Shown here piece after piece: positions 1-10,701 of a DNA stretch of 64,000 nt. The notes beneath the pieces were generated by a model. It did no database searches and was not told the DNA's origin. It was given only the letters and a program-made list of their open reading frames with translations. The translations under genes and the position numbers were made by a program. Numbering within the stretch: position 1 is the stretch's first letter; every line of letters starts with the position of its first letter. The DNA is from Apiospora phragmitis. Lineage: Eukaryota; Ascomycota; Sordariomycetes; Amphisphaeriales; Apiosporaceae. The stretch is from contig JAQQWL010000009.1 of the NCBI GenBank assembly GCA_038363925.1, positions 1,054,001 through 1,118,000 on the forward strand, given 5' to 3'.

Positions 1-88
1 TCCAGACTCCAGTTTCGCGAGCTGCTACGTTAGCCTCTCTCTCAAACTTCATTAGCGGTCACGCTACTACCACGCCTGCCCTCCTACC

Positions 89-357
89 ATGAACTCGCTG
101 TGGCTCTCCAAGGCCGGCGGCAACGATGCTGCCCCGTCCGACGGCCTCAACAACAAGGACCCCGTCGGAGATCTCGCAGACACGGGAGTCGCCGCCGAGA
201 CCACCACGGCGAACCCGCCACCAGCACCATCGTCCCCCATGAACAACAGTTCTGCCGCCGCCGTTCCCATGCGGCCCGGCTTACCCCCGAGAAACTCGAT
301 GCCGCCGAACCCACCGACCCAGCCCGCGCCTCCCCCGCCGCCGTCGTCGTCAGGCTC

Positions 358-395
<38 letters not shown>

Positions 396-3300
396 CACCC
401 GACTCGCTCTCCCTGGCCCAGCTGCGACGCATCGTCTCCGAGTTCCCCCGAAACGATGCCGTCGTCTACGACTTCGCCTACTCGGACACGGGCCCCCACG
501 CCGAGGAGCTCGACGAGTGGTTCGCCTACCAGTTCTGGCAGTGGGTGCGGCTCAATGGCGCCCAGAAGTCCTTCGAGTGGCACTGGGATCACCAGCAGGA
601 TGCCGGCGGCGCGGGTGGAGGTAACAACAACCAGAACAGCTACTCGACTTGGGACGACGCAAGCGACGAGGCCCGGGCTGCTTTCGTGGCCAAGGCGCTC
701 GACCAAGTCGGCTCCGGCGACGACGGCCTCCGGGCCGCTGCCATTGCCAGACTCGTGTACATCGTCCTGGGCCGGTGGTGTGACACGGCCGGTGCGTCGA
801 TCCTGGGCGACAAGTCGAAGTTGCGCACCGTGGCGACACCAGATCAGCTTGCGGCGATAAGCTCAGGCGTGAAGTTACTAGCGGAGTGCGGCGGACTACC
901 CGTCATATGGAATGCTTTACAGAACGCATTGGACACTTTATGGTACGTTCTGAGAAACGGTACTGGGTGATTCTTTCTAAGGAGGCATACTAAAACATTC
1001 ACAGGCAAATAGAGCCGTCAAATATGCTCCCGGAGGGCTTACAGGAAAAGCAGGATGAGCTGATGAATTTGATGACAATAATGTATACAACTTTACAAGA
1101 AATATTGAACGACCGTGCGGGCATGGCCTCGGTACAGGAGAAGCTGCGTAAGTTTCCGCAGACCTGTCAGACTGTCATGCCAAATGCTAATTAACCATTG
1201 CAGTCTCGCTCAATCCCAATATGGCAACATATACGCTGTCGGTAGTTGCCAAAATGAGGTGGCTTGAGTCCCCTACGTTGCCTATGACACATGTAAGTGC
1301 CGAACGCTGGATTCGTGCGCGGTATCACAGCTAAAACAAGACCCAGATTCTCCTTTTCCTCTGGAAGTCCTTGTTGGTGGTATTCGGTGGGACAGAAGAG
1401 ATCGAAGAGACCAAGAAGGCTCTTAGCGAAGCAACCAACAAAGAACAAGACAAGGATACGATTACGGCTTCCCCCTTGGACTATCACGTCTTCCGGCAGG
1501 AAATCTCTTCCAAATATCCAGCATACGTGCCGCCACAACTACCTCTACCCCTAGAAGCCGAGAGCACGTCTCTCCTGCCCCAATTGCCTAATCACCCTAC
1601 CCGCAACAACGGTTCCAATGGCATCCTGCCCGCGCCACCGAATACCCAAAGCGGAGGAGCGTCCATTCTTCACCAACCGGTGCATATTGCCACACCTGCA
1701 CCATCTCCTCCACCATCGCCAGCAGTAGGTGGTAAGGGCGGAAAGAAACAGAATTATCAAACGAACCAAAATTTCCCCTTTATGTACCCCCCGCTAGATG
1801 CTACAAGCAATAGTGCAGGTGGCAAGGGGCCCGCCGGCCTCCAAGACATCTTGGTAGGACGAAAATGGGAGGGAAGCGACATCCCGGCATCGATTCTCGA
1901 AGCAGGTGAGCTCTTCTCAACACGGGTACGCATGACCAGAGCTACGCGGCAGCTTTGGGAAGAGCGGGAAAAGTTTTTGAAGTTCGACCGAGGCTGGGAC
2001 CCATCTCACGACGATGACGTGGATGACCTCGACCTCGAATCCTTAGGGGTCGGCGATGATGATGAGGTTGACGAGGACAAACTCCTTGCAAAAATCGAGG
2101 CAAGGACAGCCAAGACCGAAGGCCCTGAGATCGATTACGGTAAAGACCCGGAGAATCTCGAGCCGAAGATCAAACGGCGCCTCGAGGCTATCGAGAATCT
2201 ATACGTAAGTGATTCAAAGGTTCGCGCTAATTCGGACCTACTTCTGACCATGAACCTAGGATACCGCCTTGCCCCAGCTTCAGTCGGTAGTCATAGTCCT
2301 AATGAAGACTTTGCTCTTTAATATCACTGCGGCCATCACCTTACCGCAGCCCCGAGGCCCGGAAGGAATGGCCAACAACTTCCGGGGACCACAACAAGCC
2401 CCGAATCTGTACAGGTCTCACGAAAGTTCAAATGGAACCAACGGAACTGTAGGTCAGGAGAGCCCGGATATGTCCCTCGATGATCTAGATCAAGCACGTG
2501 CACGCGAGATTGAGGGCAAGGCCTTGACTGGGATTGCTCTTTTGCTACTAAAATGGTTCAAGATCTCTCGTAAGTAAAAGCGACCCAACTTTCCGATTGT
2601 CTTTGAATCCAAATGCTGACAATATCCGACAGATGTTCTCAAATTCGAGTACATGACACAGTTGCTCCTAGACTCAAATTATCTGCCGCTTGTTCTGAAG
2701 CTCTTCGCGCATCAGGATGTCCAGCAGGTTGTTGATAGTAGAACCGACCGGCTGGATCATAGCTTCTTCTACTTCTGCAACCAACGGGCCCGGCCGGTTG
2801 ACAAACCCATGGAGCCTACAGAGATTGATGGAGCCGATGACGACGAAGAGAGCGAGGACGAGGCAGCACCGCCTCCCATCAAGCGCAAGAAATCACCTCC
2901 CAGGCCTACCACCGGCGCTAATGGCGCATCCGGATCCAAGTTCGAGAACCAAGCCCCGACCCGGCCCGAGGTGGACGAGCTGGGCTACCCATAAACCCCT
3001 TACCCAAGGAGCCCATCACCGACTACTCGCGGCGCAACTTCTTCTCCCTGATCAACTACCTGCGCATCCTGCAGAAGATCTGCAAGAACAAGGCGCACCG
3101 CAACCTGCTGCTGGTGCAGTACAAGTCGTCCAACATCATCCGCAAGTCGCTGCGCGTGCCCCAGCCCGAGCTGCGCCTCTACACCCTCAAACTCTTCAAG
3201 AACCAGGTCCCCTACTGCGGCCGCAAGTGGCGCCAGTCCAACATGCGCGTCATCACCGCCGTCTACCTGCACTGCCGGCCCGAGCTGCGCGACGAGTGGC

Positions 3301-3671
3301 TCGCCGGCTCCGACGTCGACGCCGAGGTCGAGGAGGCCCTGCCGCTGGAGCAGGCCCTCCGCAGCTTGACGCATTGGTTCAATGTCCGGCGCTATCCGGA
3401 GCATATGATTCCTATGGGGAACAATAATGCGGCCGGAGGGGGGGATGCGGCGGCTGAGAGTGCTGTCCGCGATGAGCAGGACTTCTTTAAGCGCGAGCTC
3501 GAGAAGCTCGAGGTTATCTGGTTGGCGGACCCGGGCGCTGGGGCGCAAGATGCTGGAGGCATGATGATGGGCGGGCAAATGGAGTGGGAGCAGCAGCAAC
3601 AGCAGCAGCAACAACAACAACAGCAGCAACAACAGCAGCAGCAGTATCCTGGTGGGATGGGTTGGGGATGA
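89..3671 (+). CDS. pro22: STRIPAK subunit PRO22/Far11 (STRIP1/2-like), with one apparent frameshift
   Basis: This is the striatin-interacting protein of the STRIPAK phosphatase-kinase complex, which in Sordariomycetes is needed for hyphal fusion and fruiting-body development and acts at endomembranes. Exons read as 89-942, 1005-1147, 1204-1292, 1347-2204, 2260-2569 and 2633-3671. All five introns are GT-AG and the phases match. The N1221-type N-terminal domain follows a Pro/Gln-rich leader with a pure Gln tract (about residues 91-102). Recognisable blocks are ILLFLWKSLLVVFGG at the start of exon 4 and, in the DUF3402-type C-terminal half, KFEYMTQLLLDSNYLPLVLK and RRNFFSLINYL. A second Gln-rich tract ends the protein. 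The frame breaks at 2988-2994: GYP is followed by TAA, but the conserved INPLPKEPITDYS continues one frame over, as if one C were missing from a C run. With that base the product is about 1097 residues. The family call is firm; the break is probably a sequence error. Confidence 0.9.
358..393 (+). repeat. CAG repeat encoding polyglutamine in pro22
   Basis: About eleven to twelve uninterrupted CAG triplets lie inside the first exon of pro22 and encode a Gln tract in the disordered leader. Pure CAG runs are prone to length change between strains. Confidence 0.95.
3588..3645 (+). repeat. CAG/CAA repeat near the 3' end of pro22
   Basis: An interrupted CAG/CAA tract encodes about 18 Gln close to the C terminus of the PRO22-like protein. 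CAA interruptions would make it more stable than the pure tract in exon 1. Confidence 0.9.
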
Positions 3672-4141
3672 GAAGTGCCACTTGGCCAGATATAAGGGAA
3701 ACGGTATTATAGCGATGAACTACATAGATGGCCATGAAGCCATTTGTATACATACTTGCGAGTATTATAGAAATACCTACCCCCTTATGATTACGGACGT
3801 TTGATTTTCCCAATATAATAGATATCTCACTCAGGATACGTGATGCCTGTCCAGTTGTCGTTTTATACAGTAAGGCTGTCTCGAAGCTGCGCATCCCTTC
3901 GTGGGTTTCGGATGCAACAGACCAAAACTGAAAGGGCACTTTTTGATCAGGAAACACTTAGTATATGGAAGAACTTAGGTACGTTTTGAATTCGTGGTAT
4001 TTCGTACAACTAAAACTATATAACACCGTAATCGCTAGATGAGAAGAACCTTCAGAGGTGGTCCGTACAATTTACACATTGTGTCCATAACCCCCCTCAG
4101 TCGTCATGACGGGCATGGCACTATTAATAATGGTGATGCAT
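3672..4141. other. Convergent intergenic region, pro22 / formate dehydrogenase
   Basis: This 470 bp lies between two convergent genes. It is AT-richer than the flanking coding DNA and must hold both 3' UTRs and polyadenylation sites. I see no further gene in it. Confidence 0.7.
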
Positions 4142-5901
4142 TTAGTTGCCCTTCTTGGTAGGCTGGCGCTGGCCGTAGGCCTTGGTGACGTAGTCGCCGT
4201 CCTTGACGATGAGGTCCTCGGGGCGGTAGTCGTGCTTGCCCGAGAGGTAGCTCTGGAGGATGGCCTTGGTGCCGTCGGCGTAGCGCTTCTGGGCGTCGAG
4301 CGAGGTGCCCGACATGTGGGGCACCATGGCGTTGCCGCCGCCGAAGGGGTTCTTGGCGTAGCGGAGCACGTGGTCCTTGGGCGCCGGCTGGGGGAACCAG
4401 ACGTCGCCGCCGTAGCCGCGGAGGTGGCCCGACTTGAGGGCCTCGGCCACGTCCTCCTTGACGACGATGGCGCCGCGGGCCGTGTTGACGAGCCAGGAGC
4501 CGGGCTTCATCTTGGCGATGAGGTCCTTATTGAAGAGGCCGCGCGTCTTCTCGTGCAGCGGGCAGTTGATGGTGACGACGTCGCACTGGCCCAGCATCTC
4601 CTCGAGGCTCTCGACGCGGCGGCAGCCGATCTCCTTCTCCACCTCGGGCTTCAAGGGCTGGTAGTCGAAGTACAGCAGCTCCTTGCAGTCGAAGGGCTTG
4701 AGGCGGCGCAGCACACGCTCACCAATACGGCCGACAGCGACGGTACCAACGACCTTGCCCTCGAGGTCAAACTCGTTCTTGGCGGCGGCGGCAACATCCC
4801 ACTCGCCATTCTGGATCTGCTCGTGTGCGGGCACGAAGTTGCGCACCAGGGTCAGGATAGTCATGATGACGTGCTCCGCTACGGACACAACATTGGAGCC
4901 AGTGACCTCGGCGACGGTGACACCACCGTTGGTGGCGTTGGCCGCATTGAGGTCGACGTGGTCAGAGCCGATACCGGCAGTGATGGCGAGCTTAAGGTTC
5001 TTGGCCTTGGCGAGCCGCTCAGCGGTCAGGTAACCGGGGTGGAAGCTATTGCATGGTGTGTTAGTGGTCAAGATACACTCTAGCTATATTTGACTATGTG
5101 TGGTTTTGGTACTTACGGAGTGGTGATGATGACCTCTGCGTCGACGAGCTCCTTGTCGAAGGTGGAGTTCTCGCCCTCCTTGTCTGAAGTGGTGACAAGA
5201 GTGTGGCCCTGGTCCTCGAGCCACTTTCGGATGCCGAGTTCATTCTCAGTGGTACCGAGGAGCAGAGGTTGCTGCAATGAACCCGAATGGTTAGCCTTTC
5301 TGTGGTTGTATAAAAACTTCCGGAGAGGGGAAAGTTTCTCGTCATATCATATCATATGCAGGAGGTCGGGCTACGGCATAGACACGAGAGACCCCGGCCA
5401 TTCTTGCCCCTCATCACCAGCAAGCGACCGACGGCTAGCCAAGGCTTCTGATTGGCTCTTGGCATGGCTGTAAGTGTGTGCCAGGAGCCTGAGCTCCAAC
5501 TGATAGTCGATGGATGATGATGTTTGGGTACGGAAGAATAGCGTGAAGCCCATTCGCCTGCCAAGTCCTTGCCTCTCACCTGATGCTCTCTTTCTCTTCC
5601 CCATTCAAGTAGAACGTACCTCTTCGGCGTGCTTGCCACCATCGTACAGGACGAGCAAAACCTTGACCTTTTCACGTTGACCTGTTAGCGAGCGAATCGA
5701 AGCGGGTGCTCCAAACGGGTTGCGGGAGGGTAGGGAGAGGGGCGTCGAGCTCTTGGGCGCCAGAGCCGGCCGCGAGGTGAGGCCGGCCCTGCACGTCGTC
5801 GAGGCCCGGGATGTGAAAGCAGAGGATGATGTTGATAGAGCCCGTGCCGAAGCAGAAACGGGACGAAGGGTGCGCTGAACAGAGCGAGCAAGTAATACCA
5901 T
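4142..5901 (-). CDS. FDH1: NAD-dependent formate dehydrogenase with mitochondrial-type presequence
   Basis: The enzyme oxidises formate to CO2 with NAD+ (D-2-hydroxyacid dehydrogenase fold). Exons on the minus strand are 5901-5620, 5271-5117 and 5045-4142, giving 446 residues with no frame problem. The glycine-rich NAD site [16 protein letters not shown] is near residues 246-261, the cofactor-selecting Asp is in FDYQP (about 273), the catalytic Arg is in NTARGA (about 336) and the catalytic His is in PHMSGTS (about 388). The usual fungal cytosolic enzyme starts near [14 protein letters not shown] (from about residue 79). Here about 76 residues precede it. They are rich in Arg, Ser and Ala and poor in acidic residues, as in a mitochondrial targeting peptide, and open with [14 protein letters not shown]. 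Intron 1 (5272-5619) is long for this window; intron 2 is 71 bp. The start is the first Met of the uninterrupted exon. Confidence 0.95.
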
Positions 5902-7708
5902 TTTGACTGATTTTATGTGTTGAAGTTATTTAAATTTGACTTTTGTTGTTACAACAAAAGAAGACCAGATTGGTCGAGGAACAAGAAGTCTTATAGAGGG
6001 GACCGGTTCTGACGGATCGATCAATGGGGCGTTGTTGGCAGCGGTGGAGACGATTACCGTGCGATGATGTCGTTGATGTCGAGTGAATTGAGGAAGCGAG
6101 GTTTCAGGATCAGAACAGGGCAGGCAGGGTCGTGGTATTTATGTTGGCAACATGATTCGAATAGAGACAGCTCAGACAGCCGGTGGCTAAGGTGGTGCCC
6201 ACAGGGTCGTGGTGCCGACTTTATTCAGCTCCGGGACGATGCGTTGTATACAATTTCCAACACAAAACAGCCCGGCGAGTCTAGTTCCACCACTTTGTTG
6301 CGGTACCTCGTTGGGGGTTCTGGTCAATAGAACAAGCAACCCCCCTTCATTGATCCGCACTTGCGGGCCAATCTTGTAGTAGCATGACGGTAGTAGCAAA
6401 TAGTATTGTGTATAGGTACGCAATGGCACACACGTTGCGTTGCCTTCCGGTCCCTTGCAACGGGATGTGGTGTGCGGTCTGCGGTGCAATGGTCAGTTGG
6501 GGAACGGCCTTCCCGTCCCTACCAACTTACACGCTCCCCCGCATCAGACTTGCTTTGTCGTGAATTCCAATATCTCCTGGTTGGGTATCGACTTGCATTC
6601 TCTGACTGATGCACTGCATGAGGCATGTTCTATCCAGCCAGAGCCTCTAGGATCCCACGAGACGCATGACGAAGCTTGGCTGTTGAGCCTAATCCAGTTG
6701 ATTGGGGCCTTTCACTTGCATCATGTCCTCGCCGCTCGGCGTGTTGCCGGATCAGCCTCGGAGATGTGTCGGCATTGATATACTGGGCAGATAGAGGCAG
6801 CTGCCCCGCATCCGAACGTTTGTTCTGGAGAACGCTAGGCTAGTTGCTAGGTTAGGTAGTGGTATGATATCAGTTTTGAAGCTCAAAGACAATTGCGGAA
6901 GGCATGACTGACAGACTGCACCTGGACCCCGCCTTTCCGAGAACTCGCTAGGTTAGCATTAATAAAGAGACAGTCAGCCAGTCGTCAAGCACTTCCACGT
7001 AACAGCATATTAGTTACTCGGCATGATGGAACTACCTTAGTCAGTAGCCAGTTTTGGTATGATCAGTGTCGTCCCACCTCTCACTAGACATCTCTCCCAT
7101 TGACTCGAAGTATGGTACCATGTTCAATATCCGAAAAGAAGAAGACACGGTAAGCTAGGGGAAATCGAGAGCTCTCTGCCAAGCACACAAAGCGTGATCG
7201 GGATCCCAAAAGTCGGGGCTGGTGTGACGGCAACATGTGCGTGCAGGCGTGCCTAGATTGCGGGGTAAGGAGCATGTGTCCCACATTATTATGCCTTTGT
7301 CTCTGTCAGAATCGCAAGAGCTAAACATCCCGAGATTCCTCCATACCCTCCTCCCTTGGTTCTGAAGCTTCGGCATGTTGCTGCTAGGATATGGTCCTAA
7401 AACTTCGGCATCTTGCAGCTAGAATATGGTCCTATGGAAGGCTTCGGTATCTTGCAGCTAGAACATCCCTTTTAAACCATTGATTGATTTGTTCAGGCGG
7501 CCCAGGTTATCACCTAATGAAATGGTCTCGGCTTTGCAGATGATTGGTTCCGGCGGGGAAGCTTGGAGCAACAGGCTTCGTCAGCCGGCAAGGCATATTT
7601 GATCCGGCATTTCAGGCGGTTGGCTGTTTTTACTGCTTGCGGGTAAATCATATTCGGCCTTGGTGAGAGGGGTCCCGTCTTTGTACGATGCGACCACGCA
7701 AAGTGCCA
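5902..7708. other. Gene-free region upstream of formate dehydrogenase
   Basis: About 1.8 kb separates the FDH start from the end of the DUF6594 gene. It must contain the FDH promoter and 5' UTR. Apart from the short tandem repeat listed separately, only short ORFs without coding character are visible. Confidence 0.6.
7368..7466 (+). repeat. Three imperfect tandem copies of a 34-39 bp unit
   Basis: Copies begin at about 7368, 7402 and 7441. They share CTTCGGCATCTTGCAGCTAG and the first two also share ATATGGTCCTA. The third is cut short. No coding frame runs through the array and no relation to a known element was recognised. Confidence 0.85.
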
Positions 7709-8761
7709 TCACGAACTGGTCGATGTATCGCCAATTTGCAAGAATACAACCAGGACAGCCGAGTATCTGCAGATGTTCTGTTAGTGTCCTCCTGAGCTAA
7801 GCTTGTGTGAGACTTGACGGCGACTTGCCCTGCTGCCACGGCCAGCACCTCGAACGGCTTGGCCAAAGTTGCTGATGTGAGGACTGCTAGAAGTACGACG
7901 TTGAAGAAGGTGATGATTCCCAGCCGCGCGACCATGTTGTGTGTAAAGGCCAAGGCCCACAAAGGGGCAATGAGCATAAGCGCTGCCGTGCCGAAAATAG
8001 ATGGTACTATCGCGGCATCAATCGGTTCGTCTTGGCCGTGCACGGTGGAATCCCCAACATGCTGTCGGTGGCCTGCCAGAAACCCCAGAAGCTTCGATGT
8101 CGAGCTTAGGATATACCGTTCAAACAGCCGGCGTAAAGGCGACTTGGGCTGCTTCGCGAGAGTTACGAGGTCACGTGCTTTAAGGAACTCGATTTCTTTT
8201 TCCTGAATCGGTTTGTTGTTATTCGCAAGCCAATTCCTGATATTCTCGACATTCTCTTTTGGGGCAGCAGGTCTAGATTTCAGTTGCGTATAGCGATAGA
8301 GTACCTTGTCTAGACTCAGGATTGTTAATACAATGTGATCATACCTTAGGGGGGTTGATAAGGCACGCTATACCATAATGCTTCAACTCCATGAGTATCC
8401 GTTTAATCAACTCCTTGCGTTCTGGTTGATCTTTACGTGTCGATCCATTATCGACATCTGGCGCACCCTTTTTACTATATTTTGCATCGAGATTGTCCAG
8501 TTCTTCTTCCAGCATAGCAATCTCATCCTGTAGAGTGATGAGAACCCGGCAGTGAAGCCGGTCGTATCTTCTGATGACAAAGAAGTCGTCGTCCAAAGAC
8601 AGATACTTCGCAAAGGCTGGGTACCCGATGTACTTCCTAGCCGACCTCGGGAGTCAGCACAGCTTCTTGGAGAGTTGGGAATACGGATATGTCTGGACTA
8701 ACCACGGCTTGTGCAACGATTCATCCCTACTTAAGATACTCATCTCAATATCCCCATCCAT
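7709..8761 (-). CDS. DUF6594 family membrane protein
   Basis: Members of this fungal family have an N-terminal helical region and C-terminal membrane segments; the function is unknown. Four exons fit: 8761-8703, 8636-8345, 8304-7829 and 7766-7709, giving 294 residues with all phases closing. The N-terminal block runs KYIGYPAFAKYLSLDDDFF then VIRRYDRLHCRVLITLQDE, followed by an acidic coiled stretch (MLEEELDNLD). Near the C terminus are two hydrophobic segments (GTAALMLIAPLWALAFTH and LGIITFFNVVLLAVLTSATL) and the family-typical ending YSAVLVVFLQIG just before the stop. That ending is reached only through an intron with a GC donor (GCAAGT at 7828-7823; acceptor AG at 7768-7767). The other introns are GT-AG. 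It is divergent from the small ORF at 9112. The family call is confident; no biochemical role can be given. Confidence 0.85.
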
Positions 8762-9111
8762 GATGCGAACGCTGTACGTCTCTCTTGGTCGAATGCTGGA
8801 GAATGGACCTAGTCAGAGTCAATGCGTTGAATAACGCAGCCCTTTCAGAGAATGTGAATATTGTAAGGCATACGCGGAAGCCTCACCACCACGACGTGTA
8901 GATGTCTGATTGGGCAGATGCAGCATAGCCACCCGCACGTAAATTCTTCTACGTAGCCTTAAACGATGCTGAGGAAAATTGCTTAGCTATCGAGCAGTAT
9001 GATGAATTTTCTTCAGAATCTACAACATTCACTGGCTTGAAAGCGACAAAGCCCGGTTGCCGCCTTACTTACAACGATCTATTGACACCATTATACGGAG
9101 CACTTGTTACA

Positions 9112-9705
9112 ATGTCGGCGACTCTTACGAACTATCTGATATACATTATCCTATGCACATTCGGGGCGGGACTTCTTCAGAGATGTAAGACTATTCTAAC
9201 CCCGAGAGCTTTACGACCACGGCCGGTAGGCAAAGCGCCCTCCGATACGCCCCTGAACGATAGCCGAATAGGCGAGAAACTCTGGGGCAGGACAAGACAA
9301 AGCAAAGTCACACTTCCACAATCTGCGGACAGGCCTGGGGGATCTACTGAGGGATCGGACAATGGAAATACGCCACCAAATGGCGGTGGCCGGGGAAACA
9401 CGAACGATGGTGGCGGGGGACTACCCAGCGGCGGGGGCAGAGACTTATCAGGCGGCGGCGGTGATGGAGGACCGCCAGATACCGAGTCCGTATCTGTCGT
9501 ACGGTCACGCAGTCTGGTACAGCAAGTAATCCGATGGGATTGTGTAAGTCAAGCCCCGAAACGGACTTTGGTATCTGCATATAGTAAACTAACCTTCCGA
9601 AAGGATAATTGCGATGGCGGGAATAATTCGGTGGCACTCGACACCCATTGCCCATTTTGTCAAAAACTGCGAGGGCCTAATTCGACGACTTACCTGGCGG
9701 AGTAA
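9112..9705 (+). CDS. Orphan small protein with N-terminal membrane segment and Gly-rich middle
   Basis: I do not recognise this protein. From the first ATG it would be 197 residues; the frame is open upstream to at least 9037 without another ATG. It begins with one hydrophobic segment (TNYLIYIILCTFGAGLL), followed by a basic stretch, a middle rich in Gly, Asn, Ser and Pro (about residues 85-130) and a C-terminal part with a CPFC motif. No gene lies opposite it, so it is not a shadow. By my rough estimate a chance ORF this long in the non-coding DNA here is unlikely but not excluded. Codon third positions show little bias. It lies 350 bp from, and divergent to, the DUF6594 gene, so the two could share a promoter. 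Confidence 0.4.
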   Translation: MSATLTNYLIYIILCTFGAGLLQRCKTILTPRALRPRPVGKAPSDTPLNDSRIGEKLWGRTRQSKVTLPQSADRPGGSTEGSDNGNTPPNGGGRGNTNDGGGGLPSGGGRDLSGGGGDGGPPDTESVSVVRSRSLVQQVIRWDCVSQAPKRTLVSAYSKLTFRKDNCDGGNNSVALDTHCPFCQKLRGPNSTTYLAE

Positions 9706-10701
9706 AAATCCAGAGGGGGGCTAGGACACAATGTTGAATGTGTACCTATCTGGGCAGCTGCATCAGCGAATACACCAGAAGAGATGGGAGACGACCAATG
9801 ATAATTGGAAGAAACAATATACCTCTTTTCGACTATGCAACCAGGGCGACCCCTGATTCCTGACACCACCAGAAAGTCCGTGGGTATATTTCGGCATCCT
9901 ATCTACCTCCTTCTTAGGCTGGCTGACCATGTGGAAAAAGCCCGGTGCGCTGGCGACTACCCAGTAGTAGCCCGGAATGTCACCATCCAGGCCAGGAAAT
10001 GTGGCGCATATAGTACGACTAGTTACAGCTAGAGTAGCATCATCAGTACGTTTCGGGGCAATATATCTATCTATTTCCGTGGATGTGCCGCTGACTTGCC
10101 AGCTGTGTCGTCCCAGACTAACAAACATCGCCCCGAGACGGGCAAGAACTCTCCCACTCGTGAACCCCTATACCATCAAGTCCATCCATCTCCTATGCCC
10201 GTGTCATATTGGAACAGCTGCCTAGATACCTTGCCCGCATCAGCAGCTTCCAGTTATCAGTGCCAACGGCAACATCACTGACAGTTGGCGGTAGCTCCTC
10301 TTCATTGTTCATCCATCTGCGCTTGCTGGGGCCTTGAAGCCACTCCCGTACGCGCCACCGTGTTATTGCATGTCCATGGTAATGTAATAAGGCTCGTGAT
10401 GATTAGGCTGCTGCGTATACCTTGAAATAGTTGATTAGTGACGCCTGCCTATTTAATTAAATAAGTAGAGGGGGTTTCACAGGGTTGTCTGTTGACTCCG
10501 ACGGCTGTAGAACACGATCGTTATCCCTTATCAGACCTACTACCTCCTTCCCTGGTTGCTAGACTTCAAGCACACACTCTGCACATCTGCATCTAAAGCT
10601 CAAAGTTTTGTTTCAATCTTTTTTTTTTTGAAGTCTGTATTTGTCTTTTGTTCCTTCTATCCTGAGCCCACGCTATCTTGACCCCCTATTCTCCAGGTCG
10701 C
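9706..10701. other. Gene-free region before the PEBP gene
   Basis: About 1.0 kb holds only short ORFs and a T-run near 10620. Part of it should be the 3' UTR of the PEBP-like gene. Nothing else is supported. Confidence 0.6.

Noticed and set aside
2980..3010. A short intron to explain the pro22 frame change
   Set aside because: The only GT...AG pair that would bridge the site spans under 40 bp and would remove conserved residues.
4106..5083. 325-codon plus-strand ORF opposite formate dehydrogenase
   Set aside because: It is the antisense shadow of a GC-rich exon; Leu/Val/Gly/Asp-rich composition reflects codon bias of the real gene on the other strand.
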